NCBI GenBank assembly: GCA_030272585.1
Contig: BSYQ01000004.1
Span: 2,170,001-2,234,000 of the forward strand
Length of the DNA stretch: 64,000 nucleotides
Direction of reading: 5' to 3'
Source: Bryopsis sp. KO-2023
Lineage: Eukaryota; Chlorophyta; Ulvophyceae; Bryopsidales; Bryopsidaceae
Under the pieces are notes generated by a model. The model ran no database searches. It saw only the letters and a list, made by a program, of their open reading frames with translations, and had not been told where the DNA came from. Below are positions 12,015 through 23,944 of the stretch, piece after piece. The stretch's first letter is position 1; each line of letters starts with the position of its first letter. Made by a program: the position numbers and the translations under genes.

Positions 12015-15000
12015 ATGAAGGCCGGCTTGTTGGCTATTGCCCTTCTGGTGATGCTGCACCAGGACTCCTTCGCAAGTGCTGCGGTTGCGTGCCCTGGGGC
12101 GGTGGACTCGAGCTGCTCGGCTTTCAGCACGCTCGAAATCTTGGTCACGGGTGGGAGGTGCGTCGGCACGGCCAGCGCGGACTGCACGGTGAGCGGAGCA
12201 ACTGCTGGAACGAAATAATATTCTTGCATTCATCCACCAACTTGTGATTTCTGACGAGCGAGCTATTCGGTTCTGCAGTCTGTAACGGAGTCCACCAGCG
12301 TGTTCAAGGAGGCGTTCGATGAGTGGTGGGGCGAAGAGGGAGTCTGCGACTCGGGGAAAGCCGAGACCGCCGTGACGTCTATCGCGACGGCTGTGGCCAA
12401 GGTCTGGTCCAACGCTGCAGTGAAGGTCGACTGTGAGGGGCAGGGCTTCGCTTGTGGTTGGTCCATCTCCAACGGAAACGCCTTCGCGCTCGCTTTCGCC
12501 GAAGCGATCGCTCAAGCTGCTGCCGAGGCAGGGGCTGGCACCGATGCTAACGGTTTCTGCTTCGCTGACGTTCGGGCAGTCGCCGGTGTTTTCGCCGAGG
12601 CCGCCGCGGCCGCCCAGGCCGACACCTGTACCAACGGCGGAGCTTCCGAAGACTTCGAAAACTCCTACGTGGAAGCCGTCCAGAAGGGAATCGCGACCGC
12701 TTTCGCGAGAGCCACCGCCAGCGCTTGCGACGGTGAGTCCTGAAGCTTTGCCCACAAAGTCCAGCACGCACGTGACCTACCGTTGTTTGTTACATGTAGG
12801 AATGTTTGTTGCTTCTCACGCTCGATTGTGTGGGTGCTCCACAGCCGATGGCGAGGTTTCCGCGTCCAGCGAATGCTTCGGCGAGGCCGAATCATCCACG
12901 GAAGGCGGTGTGGCCAAGAATGGCGACGTTTGCGGAGGAATCCAGCAACTCGAGGCGTGCACTGGAATCGTGAAGGACAAGTGTTGCCACTCGGATTTCA
13001 GGAGGTCCCTGTGCACTTGCCGAGATTGCAACGGTCCCTGGTTCAGAAAAACCAAAGCCGGCGACGCCAAGAAATCCTTCGCCAACAGGGCCGGGGATCT
13101 GTGCTTCTGCTTGGACACGACTGGTGAGTTGAGATGGGATGCATCTGAAGTGCGTTTGCAGTTTTGCACTTGTTTTTGCTTGACGTCTGTTCGGCCATGT
13201 GCTCAATGGGTCGTCGTTTGTCGGCAGATGACGGCGTTGAGGAGGAAACTGTCGAGTCCGCTGAGGAGGAGCAGGTGGCCCCACCACCAGTGGAGGAAAT
13301 CGTGCAAACCCCACCTGCACCTGTGCAAACCCCACCTGCACCAGTGGAAACCCCACCTGCACCAGTGGAAACCCCACCTGCACCCGTGCAAACCCCACCT
13401 GCTCCCGTGCAAACCCCACCTGCACCTGTGCAAACCCCACCTGCATCAGTGGAAACCCCACCTGCACCTGTGCAAACCCCGCCTGCACCAGTGGAAACCC
13501 CACCTGCATCAATGGAAACCCCACCTGCACCTGTGCAAACCCCACCTGCATCAGTGGAAACCCCACCTGCATCAGTGGAAACCTCGCCTGCTCCCGTGCA
13601 AACCCCACCTGCACCTGTGCAAACCCCGCCTGCACCTATTGAACCTGTACCGGCTACTGTTGAGGTGGAGGCAACACCAACTGAGCCAGAAATCATCGAG
13701 CCAGCCCCAGCTCCAGTGGCGATGGAGGAAACCCCAGCTGCAGAGGAGACCCCTCAGTCGGTACCAGCTCCTGTGCATATGGACCCAACACCAGCTGAGC
13801 CAGAAATCATTGAACCAGCACCAGCTCCAGTGAGCATTGAGGAGACCCCAGCTGCTGAAGTGATCCCTGAGAGTACCGAGGCCGACTTGGAAGAAGAGGC
13901 AGCTCCTCCCATGGAGGCTCCTGTGCTGGCCATGGGAGGCGAAGCAATGGAAGATACCCCTGAAGCTGTTCCAGAGGCGATGCCCCAGAGTCCCGAGTCC
14001 GACCTTCCCGTCGAGGAAAAGCCAGCCCCTCTCAAGGAGGGTCAAGTTGTGGGGGACGAGGCGACCGTCACCTGCCCTGGAGCCGTGGACACCACCTGCT
14101 CGGCATATTCTGCCCTCGAGATCCTCGTCACTTCTGGTTCTTGCAGCGGAACCGCAAGCGCTGACTGCACGGTGAGAATCCTTTCGCATGCACTATACCG
14201 CCACTACATCTCATGCAAGACCACGAAACCAGATCGGATGAAAACGTCCGTTCCATGGTTCTGAGGATCGCTTCTTGTGTTTAACAGGCCGTGACCGAGT
14301 CCAGAAGCGAGTTCAGGGAGGCGTTCGATGAGTGGTGGAGCGATGATGGCGCCTGTGACGGCGGCAAGGCGGAGGCAGCCGCCACAGCTGTTGCCACAGC
14401 GATCGCCAAGGTGTGGGCCAATGCCTCCGTCAAGGTGACCTGCGAGGGAATGGGTTTCGCTTGCGGATGGTCCATCGCTGATGGTCAGGCCTGGGCCATC
14501 GCATTCGCCGAGGCGGTGGCGCAAGCCTCTGCCGAGGCCGGCTCCGGGGGTGCGGAGGGATTTTGCTTCGCTGACATCCGAGCTCTTTCCGGCGTCATCG
14601 CCGAGGCTGCCGCCAAGGCCCAGGCAGATGCTTGTACCACTGGCGCCACCGTGGAGGACTTCCAGAACTCGTATGCCGGTGCCATCCAGATCGGCATCGC
14701 GAGCGCCTTTGCTCGAGCTACTGCCGAGGCCTGCTCTGTCGGTGAGTCTCCTGCCTGCCTTATCTTGTGAAAGTATGAGGATGTACGTGCATGAAGTGTG
14801 TGTGCTGAATTGTATCCTACAAAATGCTCGAACGCTGACGTCCACATGTTGTTTTCCCCAGATGGAGAATTGATGGCATCCAGTCGGTGCAACGGTGAGG
14901 CAGAGTCTCGCACGGAGAGCGACAGCTTTGCCATAGGCGACGCCTGCGCCGGAATTGCCCAGATCAAAGCTTGCACCGGGCCCGGGATGGAAATGTGCTG

Positions 15001-15157
15001 CGACAGTGAATTCAAGAGAACACTGTGCAACTGCAACAGACACGGATGTGCCGCTGGACCCTGGATCAAGAAATCCGAATTCGACGCCGAGAAAAACACC
15101 ATGAGGTCGTTCGAAGACAGACAGAGGAACGTCTGCTTCTGCATTGGGAACTACTGA
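12015..15157 (+). CDS. Large secreted protein: two Ala/Cys-rich cassettes joined by a TPPAPV proline-repeat linker
   Basis: Exons 12015-12188, 12279-12732, 12845-13123, 13228-14171, 14288-14741 and 14862-15157 sum to 2601 nt, 866 residues. Residues 1-21 are a clear signal peptide. The protein is cassette 1, linker, cassette 2. Each cassette has (i) a short module CPGAVD-x2-CSA-x-S-x-LEILVT, (ii) an exon of exactly 454 nt encoding about 151 Ala-rich residues that start near EAFDEWW and include CGWS and CFAD, and (iii) a Cys-rich module of 93-98 residues with CC, CxC and GPW motifs and a C-terminal CFC. The linker has 16 heptads (TPPAPVQ or TPPAPVE variants), then acidic Pro/Glu sequence. I do not recognise the cassette domains. 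Inference: an extracellular-matrix or wall glycoprotein whose prolines could be hydroxylated and arabinosylated. The equal exon lengths and phases of the two cassettes show an internal gene duplication. Confidence 0.85.
13304..13640 (+). repeat. 21-bp coding minisatellite (about 16 units)
   Basis: The unit encodes TPPAPV(Q/E), with TPPASVE, TPPASME and TSPAPVQ variants, within exon 4 of the secreted protein. All units keep frame and differ by a few bases, so copy number probably varies between strains by replication slippage or unequal exchange. Confidence 0.9.
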
Positions 15158-17271
15158 CGATTGTCTTGCTTCCGATGTTTCATTATTTTCCCTGAAAGGG
15201 AAAAGAGCACATGTTTTTGTATGGAAACATTTCCAGAAAAATAGGCTTGTGTTTGGAGGGTCGGTAAAACCTTTTGGCCGTGAAAGAAAGGGACGCAAAT
15301 ATGCGGAGGGAGGAATTGTTTATTTTATTTAGGATTGGTGCCAAGGTTTTTTGCAGGCTTGCAAACACGCATTGCGGGAAACGCAATGGAATTCAGTTGT
15401 GATCGGAATTTGTAATTCATTCTTTTCACTTCCTGCGAGAAGCAGGCAGGTGGAAGCTATCAACATTGTCTCCACGCAGATTTCAATTGGCTTTTTTCTT
15501 CAGTTTGATGATTGTGCAGTTACACTCAATTGTAACGGGGAGGGAAACACTCCTCCAAGCACAGATAACATGTTGCTTTTATCTTTCAAGCTGTAATTTG
15601 CATACGAGATGATTATGCCTAATGCTGGATTTGCTGGAGGCGGTTCCCTCAGGAAAAGGACGATAATGTTTCCTTTGCGTTTCTTGACACTCACATGCTT
15701 CATCCATATTGCCCTTCTTTCCAAAATGTTGTCCATTCCTTTTACGAACAGTTCCAGACTTTTATTCCCGTCTCATGCCATGCACCATTCGATGGCACTA
15801 TGTGCATTTCCATCGATTCTGAAGAATGGGAGCCTTGTTCAAAGTCATGAATGAGTATGACAGGTACGGATTTTTTTTTGTCTTTTTCTCCTTGCCCAGT
15901 CTTAAACATAAGCAGAACTTTGATACAGACTCTTCTCGAGCAGGATTGTCTGCGGAAAAAGCAATCGAAAGTGCCAAGAGCTTTTGTGATCCATCTAACC
16001 TCGCCAGTTTTCTTCAGTGTCAGTAAATGAACCGAAATGAGCAACAGCATATCTTCATATATAATTTTCACAGCAAAAATTAAGGTATTTCCTTTTTTTT
16101 CACCAGTAGAAATGAGGCCAGGGCAGAATTTAGAGCGACGCTCACTTTCTTTTCATTGGTGGTGAATTGGATGGGCCCCCTTCCTGGGAATGACAAGCAA
16201 ATGCTGCATTGACTGGGCTGGCCCTGCCCACTCTTTCTTAGGACTTATTTCAATTTCACAGTACCCCTGCTTAGCCAGCTTTTTAGAATCGTGTCAGACG
16301 ATTTTGATGAAGCCGATTTGCCAGAAGGCACCCCAAAAGATCCTCTCTGGGCTCTCAAGAGTATGAAAAAAATATGTATCCAAAAGAACATCACAATAAA
16401 GAGTTTCAATCAAGTCGACACTGACTGTTAAAAGCACCCCAGTGCACAACCGCTCGCCATTCATAACCCACAAACTCCTCTTATTTAACTCCTACTACAA
16501 TCGCCTGCGCACGTATATTGTCACACTCTGGCTAAGAATCAGTGTGGTAATATCTCCAAGTATCACATCACCAAAGCAATGCCCGCAGCCCCCCCCCCCC
16601 CCTTCATTTTCCGATTCTGCCATGTCAATTGGAAAGTTGACGCGAATAATGTCTGGCACCACAAGCATCTGATGCAAGCCATCAAAAACATGTCCCTGAA
16701 AACCCCAATATCCACCCCTCTTCAAAAGAAAAACAAGCAAAATAGCCATGAATATTATCAATCGTTCGTGTTGTCAAAATCGTTGCTGAACATGTGTGAG
16801 TGGATCTGTTTTTCGGCCTATCATATTTGCACGTCGACTCTTTTGTGCCAAGATTGAAACATCAATTCAACCAGGCTGCGATTTGCTTTCTTTTTTTTCC
16901 CCTCCTAAGGAGTGTCCAGCATATCAATCAAATATTAATATTACATGTGCAAGCAGAAGCCCAGGATAAGAGCAAACGTTCAACAAGAAGGTGATGCATG
17001 TTATCACCAAAGTGCCATACAGAAAAAGCGAGGGAAAAAGTTTTTCGAAAAAAAATATGACTAACTATGTTCAGTACCACCAGCATCTGATGCAAGCGAT
17101 CCGAACCTCTCCCCCCAAAACGCCCATATATATCACTTCTTCGACAAAGTAAACACGTTTTGAAAACAATGTTGCAGAATGTGTGTGTGTCAAAACGGTG
17201 GATCAAAAACTTTATCCGAAGACCCATCACACGACACGGACATTCAGCGCTGATGAAATGTGTCCAACATT
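15158..17271. other. Intergenic with a diverged direct duplication
   Basis: This is the interval between the secreted-protein gene and the 3' end of protease-ankyrin copy A. No gene is supported. Two related segments, about 16,650-16,830 and 17,065-17,220, share CACCA-x-CAGCATCTGATGCAAGC and neighbouring matches in the same order, so this is an old direct duplication of about 420 bp. Confidence 0.4.
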
Positions 17272-20200
17272 TCAACCTTCCAGAAGTGCTTTCAGGCGAT
17301 CTTTCTCTCCTTTGCCGCATTTCCCCTTTCCACATGGTTGCTCAGCATCGAGGCAAAAACAAATCATATCCACAGGCTTGAACCCGAAGATGTTCTCAAT
17401 ATCAACATCAGCACCAGCGTCAAGCAAAACTTCAATGGCTTCATCATTCCCATGAACGGCCGCATATCCTAAAGGCGTGATTCTACCTATATTTTGAGCA
17501 TCTTTTTCGCCTCCGCTGTCCAAAATCAGCTGAACCAGCTTTTTTCCTCCATAAGGAGCAGCACCCAGCAACACCGTGTCCCCTACAATGTTCTTGGCAT
17601 TCACATCCGCACCTGATGACATAGCCAATGATGACTTGCTGAGTACTGCATTGTAATGTAATGTACTGTATTGTACTGTACTGTGATATGTCATTGTGAC
17701 CGTGAAACATACATTTCTTTGTATGGGGTTTGCCTGGAGTGCTGCCGAAACTACTATGATATGCAAAACTGGCAGTCCACCTCAGATAATTTGGTATTCA
17801 AAAGGATCATGTTTGAGACAACCAAGCTTTGTGTGTCCTAAATTCCCATCGCTCAAAATAAAACAATTCTTTTTCCTCGACGGCACCTGATTCCAAAAGG
17901 AACTCAGCCACCTCTAAGTGGACATTGTGAGCTGCTGATATCAAAGGGGTGACTCCAGCGTCTCTTTTCAAATCCACAGTTGCACCTGAAACAAGGAGTG
18001 GCAACATATCAAATTAGTATCACCGATTCATGGAAATAGATTAGAAAGTGCTTACAATGCAGCAGTGGGAGCTCATCATTAAATATTTTCTGGTCTCGGC
18101 GTTTTCCCACCTTATCATAGGTATTTTACCCTGGAGAATAACAGGAATAGAAAAAAAAATAGAAAAAAATAGAATATAATTAATTGAATTCAAAGTGGGC
18201 AATTTGTTTTGATATTGGGTGTGTAGAAGAGTGTTTTGTTTTGTTTCACAGGAGGATTGGGCAGTGAATTTTCAGCAAAAAAACAGCATGGGTGCCAGCA
18301 TTTCGATACATTTTGGATTAAAGAGATCTGTTCTAATCCAACAATGCCATCTTCCCCACAACCCCCCCCCCCCCCCCCCTTTACACAAAAAAAAAGAAAA
18401 AAAAACCCGCTTGGTCACCAATATTTTTTTTCTATTTTCTTTCAAGCAAAAAGTGCACCAAGGAAACACACACACACACGTCCTGGGTAAGATGGTTAAA
18501 CTGCTTGAAAGTTTGGAGTGGAAGGCCGGATAGGTCTAGGGTTCGAATCGGGGTAGAGCAGAGTACTGCCAGCTGGCACACAATTAGAGAGTGAACAGTT
18601 GCAACTGTACAATTGTATAGACTTGGGGATTCAGACACAGACGACATGATCAATGGGTGTGATACCGAAAGGTCAAAACGCCGACACGTAAGAAAGATTC
18701 CGGACACACACACACACATCCAGAGTTTCTGCACTAAGATTTCAGATATATTAAATTTAATTACAAAAAAAAAAAACGAAAGCAAAGCAAAGCAAATGGA
18801 GCTTCACTGCTACACACATCACCTGCTTTTACCAAAACCTTGACAACCTCCAAATGGTCTTTTTGTACAGCAGAATGCAATGCAGCTCCGCCGGCCCTAT
18901 TCTGTGCATCGATTTCGGCCCCTGCATCACGCAAACGGTTTGAATTTTTTATTTATATATATAATTTCTTTAATATCTGTTTTGACAAGTACAAGACAAA
19001 GCTTAATCTATTTTCTGAACGGCGGTAATATAAGTTGCGCCATCTGCTTTCAGAGGAGTTTCCTCCATTCCAAAAAAAAAAAGGTCAAACTGGAGATCAG
19101 AATGAATGGCCGGATTGAGCAACAAAACAAAATGCACTTCTCCCTAGTCCATTTCATTCGTCGAAATATATATGTATATACTCGGCCCCTGCAGCGATTC
19201 TTGAAGCAAGAATTGCAACACGTTTCTGTAGTTTTTGCCCCCAGTTGATGCCAGGATAAACTATATGAATGGTTGGCCTTGTTTCGAAATTGGCGGCTTG
19301 ATTTCCTTCGAAACTGGCCGGGGGGACAACATCAAAAATGTACGATTTGTTCTGAGAGTGCATCGAGCAGGCCGACTGATCACCTGCTTCGAGCAAAATT
19401 TCAACAACATCCACATGCCCCTCCTCGGCAGCAGCATGTAGAGGAGTAAACTTCCTATCAAGATGTGTGGAGGACACATCGGCCCCTTTTGCAATCAGCT
19501 CCTACACATCCATAAGCACTGCTTGGTTGTCTTTTGATCATCTTTTTAAGGAAGTGGGAGTTTTTTCGTTTGGCTTGAATACGACAGCAACAGTCAAAAA
19601 GCCCAACCTTGACTTCGGTAGATTCCCCAGCGCCAGCAGCAGTGAACAACTCTTTGTTCAATGTGGTGAGACTCTTCTTGCCTCTTGTCTGTTCAAAAAC
19701 AACAGCAGGAAAAATCTTAGTTGCCAAGAAATGGCTTGCAATTGTGTTTTGTGGCAGAAGAGGAACTGGAGCTGGAAGCTGGGACTGTTAATTCATTTTT
19801 CCGTACAAAAAACAGCCCCAGCGCTGGGACCCCCATTACTGCACAGCTTCTCTTTCTTGGAGGATGTACACAAACCACCACGAACGCCATTCGAGAGGCC
19901 CATGCTCACCGACTTCAGTGGTGGAATTCTATTGGTGGTGGAAGTTGCCATTTTTTCATCGATCCATCGGCGAAAGCTGCTGACTCTGGTGTACACGTCA
20001 GGTTTCGTTGCATTGCAGAAATCCGCCCCAAAAGATACGATGCCAACCAGCAAATCGTATCGGGGATTCCCGTCTGTAATGCTGTCCCTCCCCTTGCTGT
20101 CAGCAATCAACAAAGGACCTCCAGAATCACCTAGAGAATTTTCAAAACAGTATATAAGTCCCCAGGAAAAGATAACCCATTCGGACAAGAGCTTCAGACT

Positions 20201-21261
20201 TGTAGCACCAACAACTGGAAGCAAGCATGTGTTTGAGAAAACTCAAAAAGTTTCTTGGAATGTGAGGGTTCTGAGAAAATTGTCACAAAGGGTGTTTTCG
20301 GGCCAACCATAAAAGCACTTCGATGGAAAAAACACGCACTTGTTAAATCGAGGCCAAAATCCTTAAAACGAATTCCTAAAAATCATGGATCTGACGACCA
20401 ATAAAAAAAAATATTGGTCCGAAATGTTTGATTTTTATTATGTACCTACCATACAATCTAATGATTCAAAAGAAAAAACGCGAAAAATTGTACAAATAAG
20501 AGCTGACACAATTCTCCTGTTTGCATTGCATATTTCCCAAGTTCGACGAATTACCCTCGCATACTGCTTGGGTGGGGTAGTGTGCACAAAGCATACTGTT
20601 TTGGAGAATAGGCCACAGCTTTTCACAATTTTGGTTGCTGACATATTCCAATTGGTCAGAAAATTGAAGCACCGTGGGAAAAGGACCACGAGTGCTGGTT
20701 CTTCCCCACCCTGCTGCGACCAGCTTTTGACCAGATCCAAGCAGTTGCTCGCTTTGGGCAAACTCTACTGGTTTCTTTGTGGTGGAGGGCTTCTTGAGCC
20801 GTATCAGCGCAATATCAAAACCACCCTCTGCGTTTCCTTTGTAATTCTCATGAATGATGACCTCCACTGCGAAAATGACCTACAAATGCACCATGTAATC
20901 GTATAGCGGCGCCTTGAATGAGGATTCCACCCTGTTTCTGCTTTTCCGTGGGCATTGTGCTTAGCAGGACCATCACAATCGGAAAGTGCCATGCAAAAAT
21001 ATGAGCAGAATCCTGGTTTCCCCACGAATGCCCAATTTCGTAGACTTAGAGTACCTCTGCAAATATGTCATCATCGATTCCATGGGCACCCACATACACA
21101 ACCGGTGTTGGCCCGGCAGAGTCTTCCCCAACTACACAGTGGGCTGCAGTCAGGACCCACTCAGGGGCGATCAATGTCCCTCCACATCGATGAGAACGAG
21201 AGCCCACTGTTCTCAAAGAACATGCATATGGAAACCTCCGTTCGGGAGCAGGTTCACCGCC
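17272..21261 (-). CDS. Serine protease-ankyrin fusion, copy A (5' exon unresolved)
   Basis: Exons in reading order are 21055-21261, 20555-20879, 19910-20130, 19608-19688, 19384-19501, 18823-18921, 17887-17985 and 17272-17612: 1491 nt, 496 residues to the stop, with every phase matching copies B and C. The S1-family protease has all three catalytic residues: TAAHC (His), GGFDIAL (Asp) and GDSGGP (Ser). The disulfide cysteines CGG/AHC and VC-EGDS/FC are present. The S1 pocket differs from trypsin: position 189 reads Ala and position 226 reads Asp (KPDVYT). A 27-residue linker exon leads into about five ankyrin repeats and a Cys-containing tail ending RLKALLEG. A signal-peptide exon should lie upstream but I could not fix it; a 1.3-kb transposon sits in that first intron and another in the 5' flank, so copy A may be poorly expressed or dead. 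Confidence 0.8.
18486..18720 (+). repeat. Possible tRNA-derived SINE in an intron of copy A
   Basis: GATGGTTAAACTGCTTGA resembles a Pol III A box and GGGTTCGAATC about 40 bases on matches a B box. Both flanks carry the same (AC)n-(A/C/G)TCC sequence, which could be a target duplication or two parts of one simple repeat. No second full copy in this window confirms it. Confidence 0.3.
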
Positions 21262-21308
21262 CTGCACACGCATCAATGCAAAGCTTCACATGTTGCTTCC
21301 CTGTTTTC

Positions 21309-22629
21309 TTCACCAACAGACCTGGGCCCGACCGGACCGGCAGCGAAAAACCGGTCCGGTCCGGTCCAACCTGTCCATGGACCGGCTGACCTGTCCGGTC
21401 CTGTCCGGTCCAACGAAAAAACGCCGGTCCTTGCAAGACCGGACAGGTTGTGACCTGTCCGGTCCTGTCCACTCCGGTCCAGTCAACCTCGGAAATCTGC
21501 AGAAATCTGGACCGGTTTTCTGACAGATTTTCCGTTTTTAGACAGGTCACACCCACATTTCGCCTTTATTAGACCGGCGATGTGACCTGTCTAAAACCGG
21601 AACGACCCTGTCTTGACAGGGTTGTTCTCCTGTTTTAGACCGGCTCCAGGTCGGTCTGGACAGGTGGGCTGCCTGTCCAGACCGACCTGGCACCTGTCTA
21701 GAACAGGTCGCACAATTAAGCACTTTTAACGTGCTAATTGTGTATCAATCGATTGGGAACTGATTCAATTGATTAAAGAACAAAGTATTATTTATTATAT
21801 ACATTTTTAATGCATGAATGATGTGAGCCAAGCCCACCAGCCACCGACTAGAGGGAGTCGGTCGACTCAAGGAGGATTCGAACCCGGGTTGGCTAAGCCC
21901 GAGTCGAAGACACTATCGCTAGTGGACCCCACCACAGGGACGCTCAAAAGGGGGTCGTTACTTTTAAGTACCCGTTTAATTTTCCAAAATTAAACGGGTA
22001 CTTAAAAGTAACGACCCCCTTTTGAGCGTCCCTGTGGTGGGGTCCACTAGCGATAGTGTCTTCGACTCGGGCTTAGCCAACCCGGGTTCGAATCCTCCTT
22101 GAGTCGACCGACTCCCTCTAGTCGGTGGCTGGTGGGCTTGGCTCACATCATTCATGCATTAAAAATGTATATAATAAATAATACTTTGTTCTTTAATCAA
22201 TTGAATCAGTTCTCAATCGATTAACACATTAAAAAGTGCTTAATTGTGTGACCTGTTCTAGACAGGTGCCAGGTCGGTCTGGACAGGCGGCCCACCTGTC
22301 CAGACCGACTTGGAGTCGGTCTAAAACAGGTCATATTGGGCGTCACATCGGTCTAAAACAGGGTCACACCGGTCTAAAACAGGTCACACGAGTATGACCG
22401 TACTAGACAGGCGACAACCTGTCTGGAAAGGTCAAATCCGGTCCAGAAAGGTCAAATCCGGTCTAGAAAAGGTGGCCTTTACTAGACCGGATTTGACCTT
22501 TCTTGGACCGGATTTGACCTTTCCAGACCGGATTTGACCTGTCTAAGAAAGGTCAAATCCGGTCCAGAAAGTGGTTGCCGGTCCTGTCCGGTCCGGTCCA
22601 ACGGGTTGGCGCCCAGGTCTGTTCACCAA
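21309..22629. mobile_element. Fold-back hAT-like non-autonomous transposon with 8-bp target duplication
   Basis: The element spans 21317-22621 (1305 bp) and is flanked on both sides by the identical octamer TTCACCAA (21309-21316 and 22622-22629). It begins CAGACCTGGGC and ends with the exact reverse complement GCCCAGGTCTG. An 8-bp duplication and a CAG terminus are hAT features. The whole element is a near-perfect giant palindrome with its axis at 21984/21985. Its outer arms are dense GGTCCGGTCC, GACCTGTC and related short motifs; its inner arms are unique sequence including a Pol III B-box-like GGGTTCGAATCC. No transposase frame is present. It lies in the first intron of copy A. Confidence 0.85.
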
Positions 22630-22639
22630 CACCCTTGAT

Positions 22640-23935
22640 CAGAACCAGAACCGGCAAGGAACTAGACGTGAGTTTTCGAAGTCAGATTCACTTTTCTAAA
22701 TGATATATCTATTTATAGATATGATGACCTCATCCCCATCATTGATTTCTACCCACAACGATGAGTGGCACTTGAAGCAGCTTCCGAAGCGAAGGAGCGA
22801 TCGACGTCCCGTCATCCTGAATGTCAGACACACGAACGCAGGTGAATCCCAGTCAGAAATTGGGAGAAAAGTAACGCATGGAAATCCACGACCCGCACCT
22901 CCCGATCGCCGCCACGCGAAGACCCTGCGAATCCAAGCAACACGGTAAACCACAGATCCAAATGAAGAATGGGTTTTATCCGGGAGGAACACGTCCGAAA
23001 TTGGTCCGACCCACCAATCGCCCGACCACACATGATTTTCTGTGTGGAAACGCAGCAGAGCGCCCATAGTATGAAGAAGACGAGCATGGGAACCAGGTTC
23101 GACGGGGCTTTCGACTTGACGAGAAGAAGGTTCCGATCGCGACAGGTTTAGGAGAGTCGGAGTGCCACCCGTTCTCGTCAGTGCGTTCCGTGCAAGCATA
23201 TGGTTACCGTAGATAGGGTAATATTTGCGCGCATGAACTTTCGCGTGTTTTATTTTTGCGACACTAATTTTTGCGATTCAATCAGGTCGCAAAAATTAGT
23301 GCAACGCAAACATTAGGCTGCGCAAAAAAAAAAGCTGCGCAAAAGAAAAGCTGCGCAACACACGAACCAAGTGCACGTCTCTTCCTAGCTCATTTCCCCC
23401 TAAACGATACGAGTCAACACCCTTTGCGTAGCCCATGCGGCTCCAATCGACCCCTCCCCAACCAGTCGCTGCCCTTCGCAACCTTTCTTAGCTACTGAGC
23501 CATGTTCGAGACGCCTTCGCACAGCATGTACATAGCCGTTGTTCAGGATGCCTGGATGGCTGTCACTGATCCAAGGGTGTGAAATTGAAGTGATGGATTA
23601 TTGTGGGGAGGTACCAGTAGCTTCACTCTGTTTGCTTTTTTCTGTTACCCTTTGTTTGCGTTGGTCTTTGTTTGCGTTGGTCTTTGTTTGCGTTGGTGGG
23701 ATGTCTGCGCGCGCTTATTAATTGCGGTGCTTCAAGTTTTGCGACACTAATTTTTGCGATTTTTCCTACTCGCAAAAATTAGTCCAACGCAAAAATTACC
23801 CTATCTACGGTATATAGAACAGTATACCCCGCTTCTTGTGCATAATCGAGGAGCCCAGTCCTGCTAGGTGCCTGGATGTACCAGGAACGACGCTTTTTCC
23901 AAACAGTCATAAGCCCCGACGGCCATGGGCAGGGA
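22640..23935 (-). other. 5' flank / candidate upstream exons of copy A (split by a transposon)
   Basis: This is homologous to 23,945-24,680 (plus, before copy B) and 48,530-49,205 (minus, before copy C). Conserved splice-like points on this strand include an acceptor GCAG before a 26-nt segment ending GAG|GTG, and an acceptor ACATTCAG followed by a segment ending in GTGG|GTAGA. No single frame stays open in all three copies, so the 5' exon structure is unresolved and the block could even have been transcribed in the other direction. Confidence 0.4.
23205..23812. mobile_element. TA-flanked non-autonomous DNA transposon (mariner-like MITE)
   Basis: The element spans 23207-23810. It starts CCGTAGATAGGGTAAT and ends with its reverse complement ATTACCCTATCTACGG, with TA on both sides. 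Just inside each end is a second hairpin built from TTTTTGCGACACTAATTTTTGCG-like and complementary sequence. No transposase frame is present. It interrupts the 5' flank of copy A at a point that is continuous in copy C. Confidence 0.75.
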
Positions 23936-23944
23936 TCTGACGGA

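Noticed and set aside
13304-13640. CRISPR-like array
   Set aside because: Units are contiguous 21-bp coding repeats without unique spacers, in a eukaryotic exon.
12892-13696. Long minus-strand frames with GF/VGG and GGVCTGA repeats
   Set aside because: They are mirror frames of the in-frame 21-bp repeat and neighbouring exons of the secreted protein; the plus-strand gene has splice and cassette support.
22020-22110. tRNA gene within the palindromic element
   Set aside because: A GGGTTCGAATCC B box is present, but no acceptor stem or anticodon arm can be folded, and the same sequence occurs inverted in the other arm.
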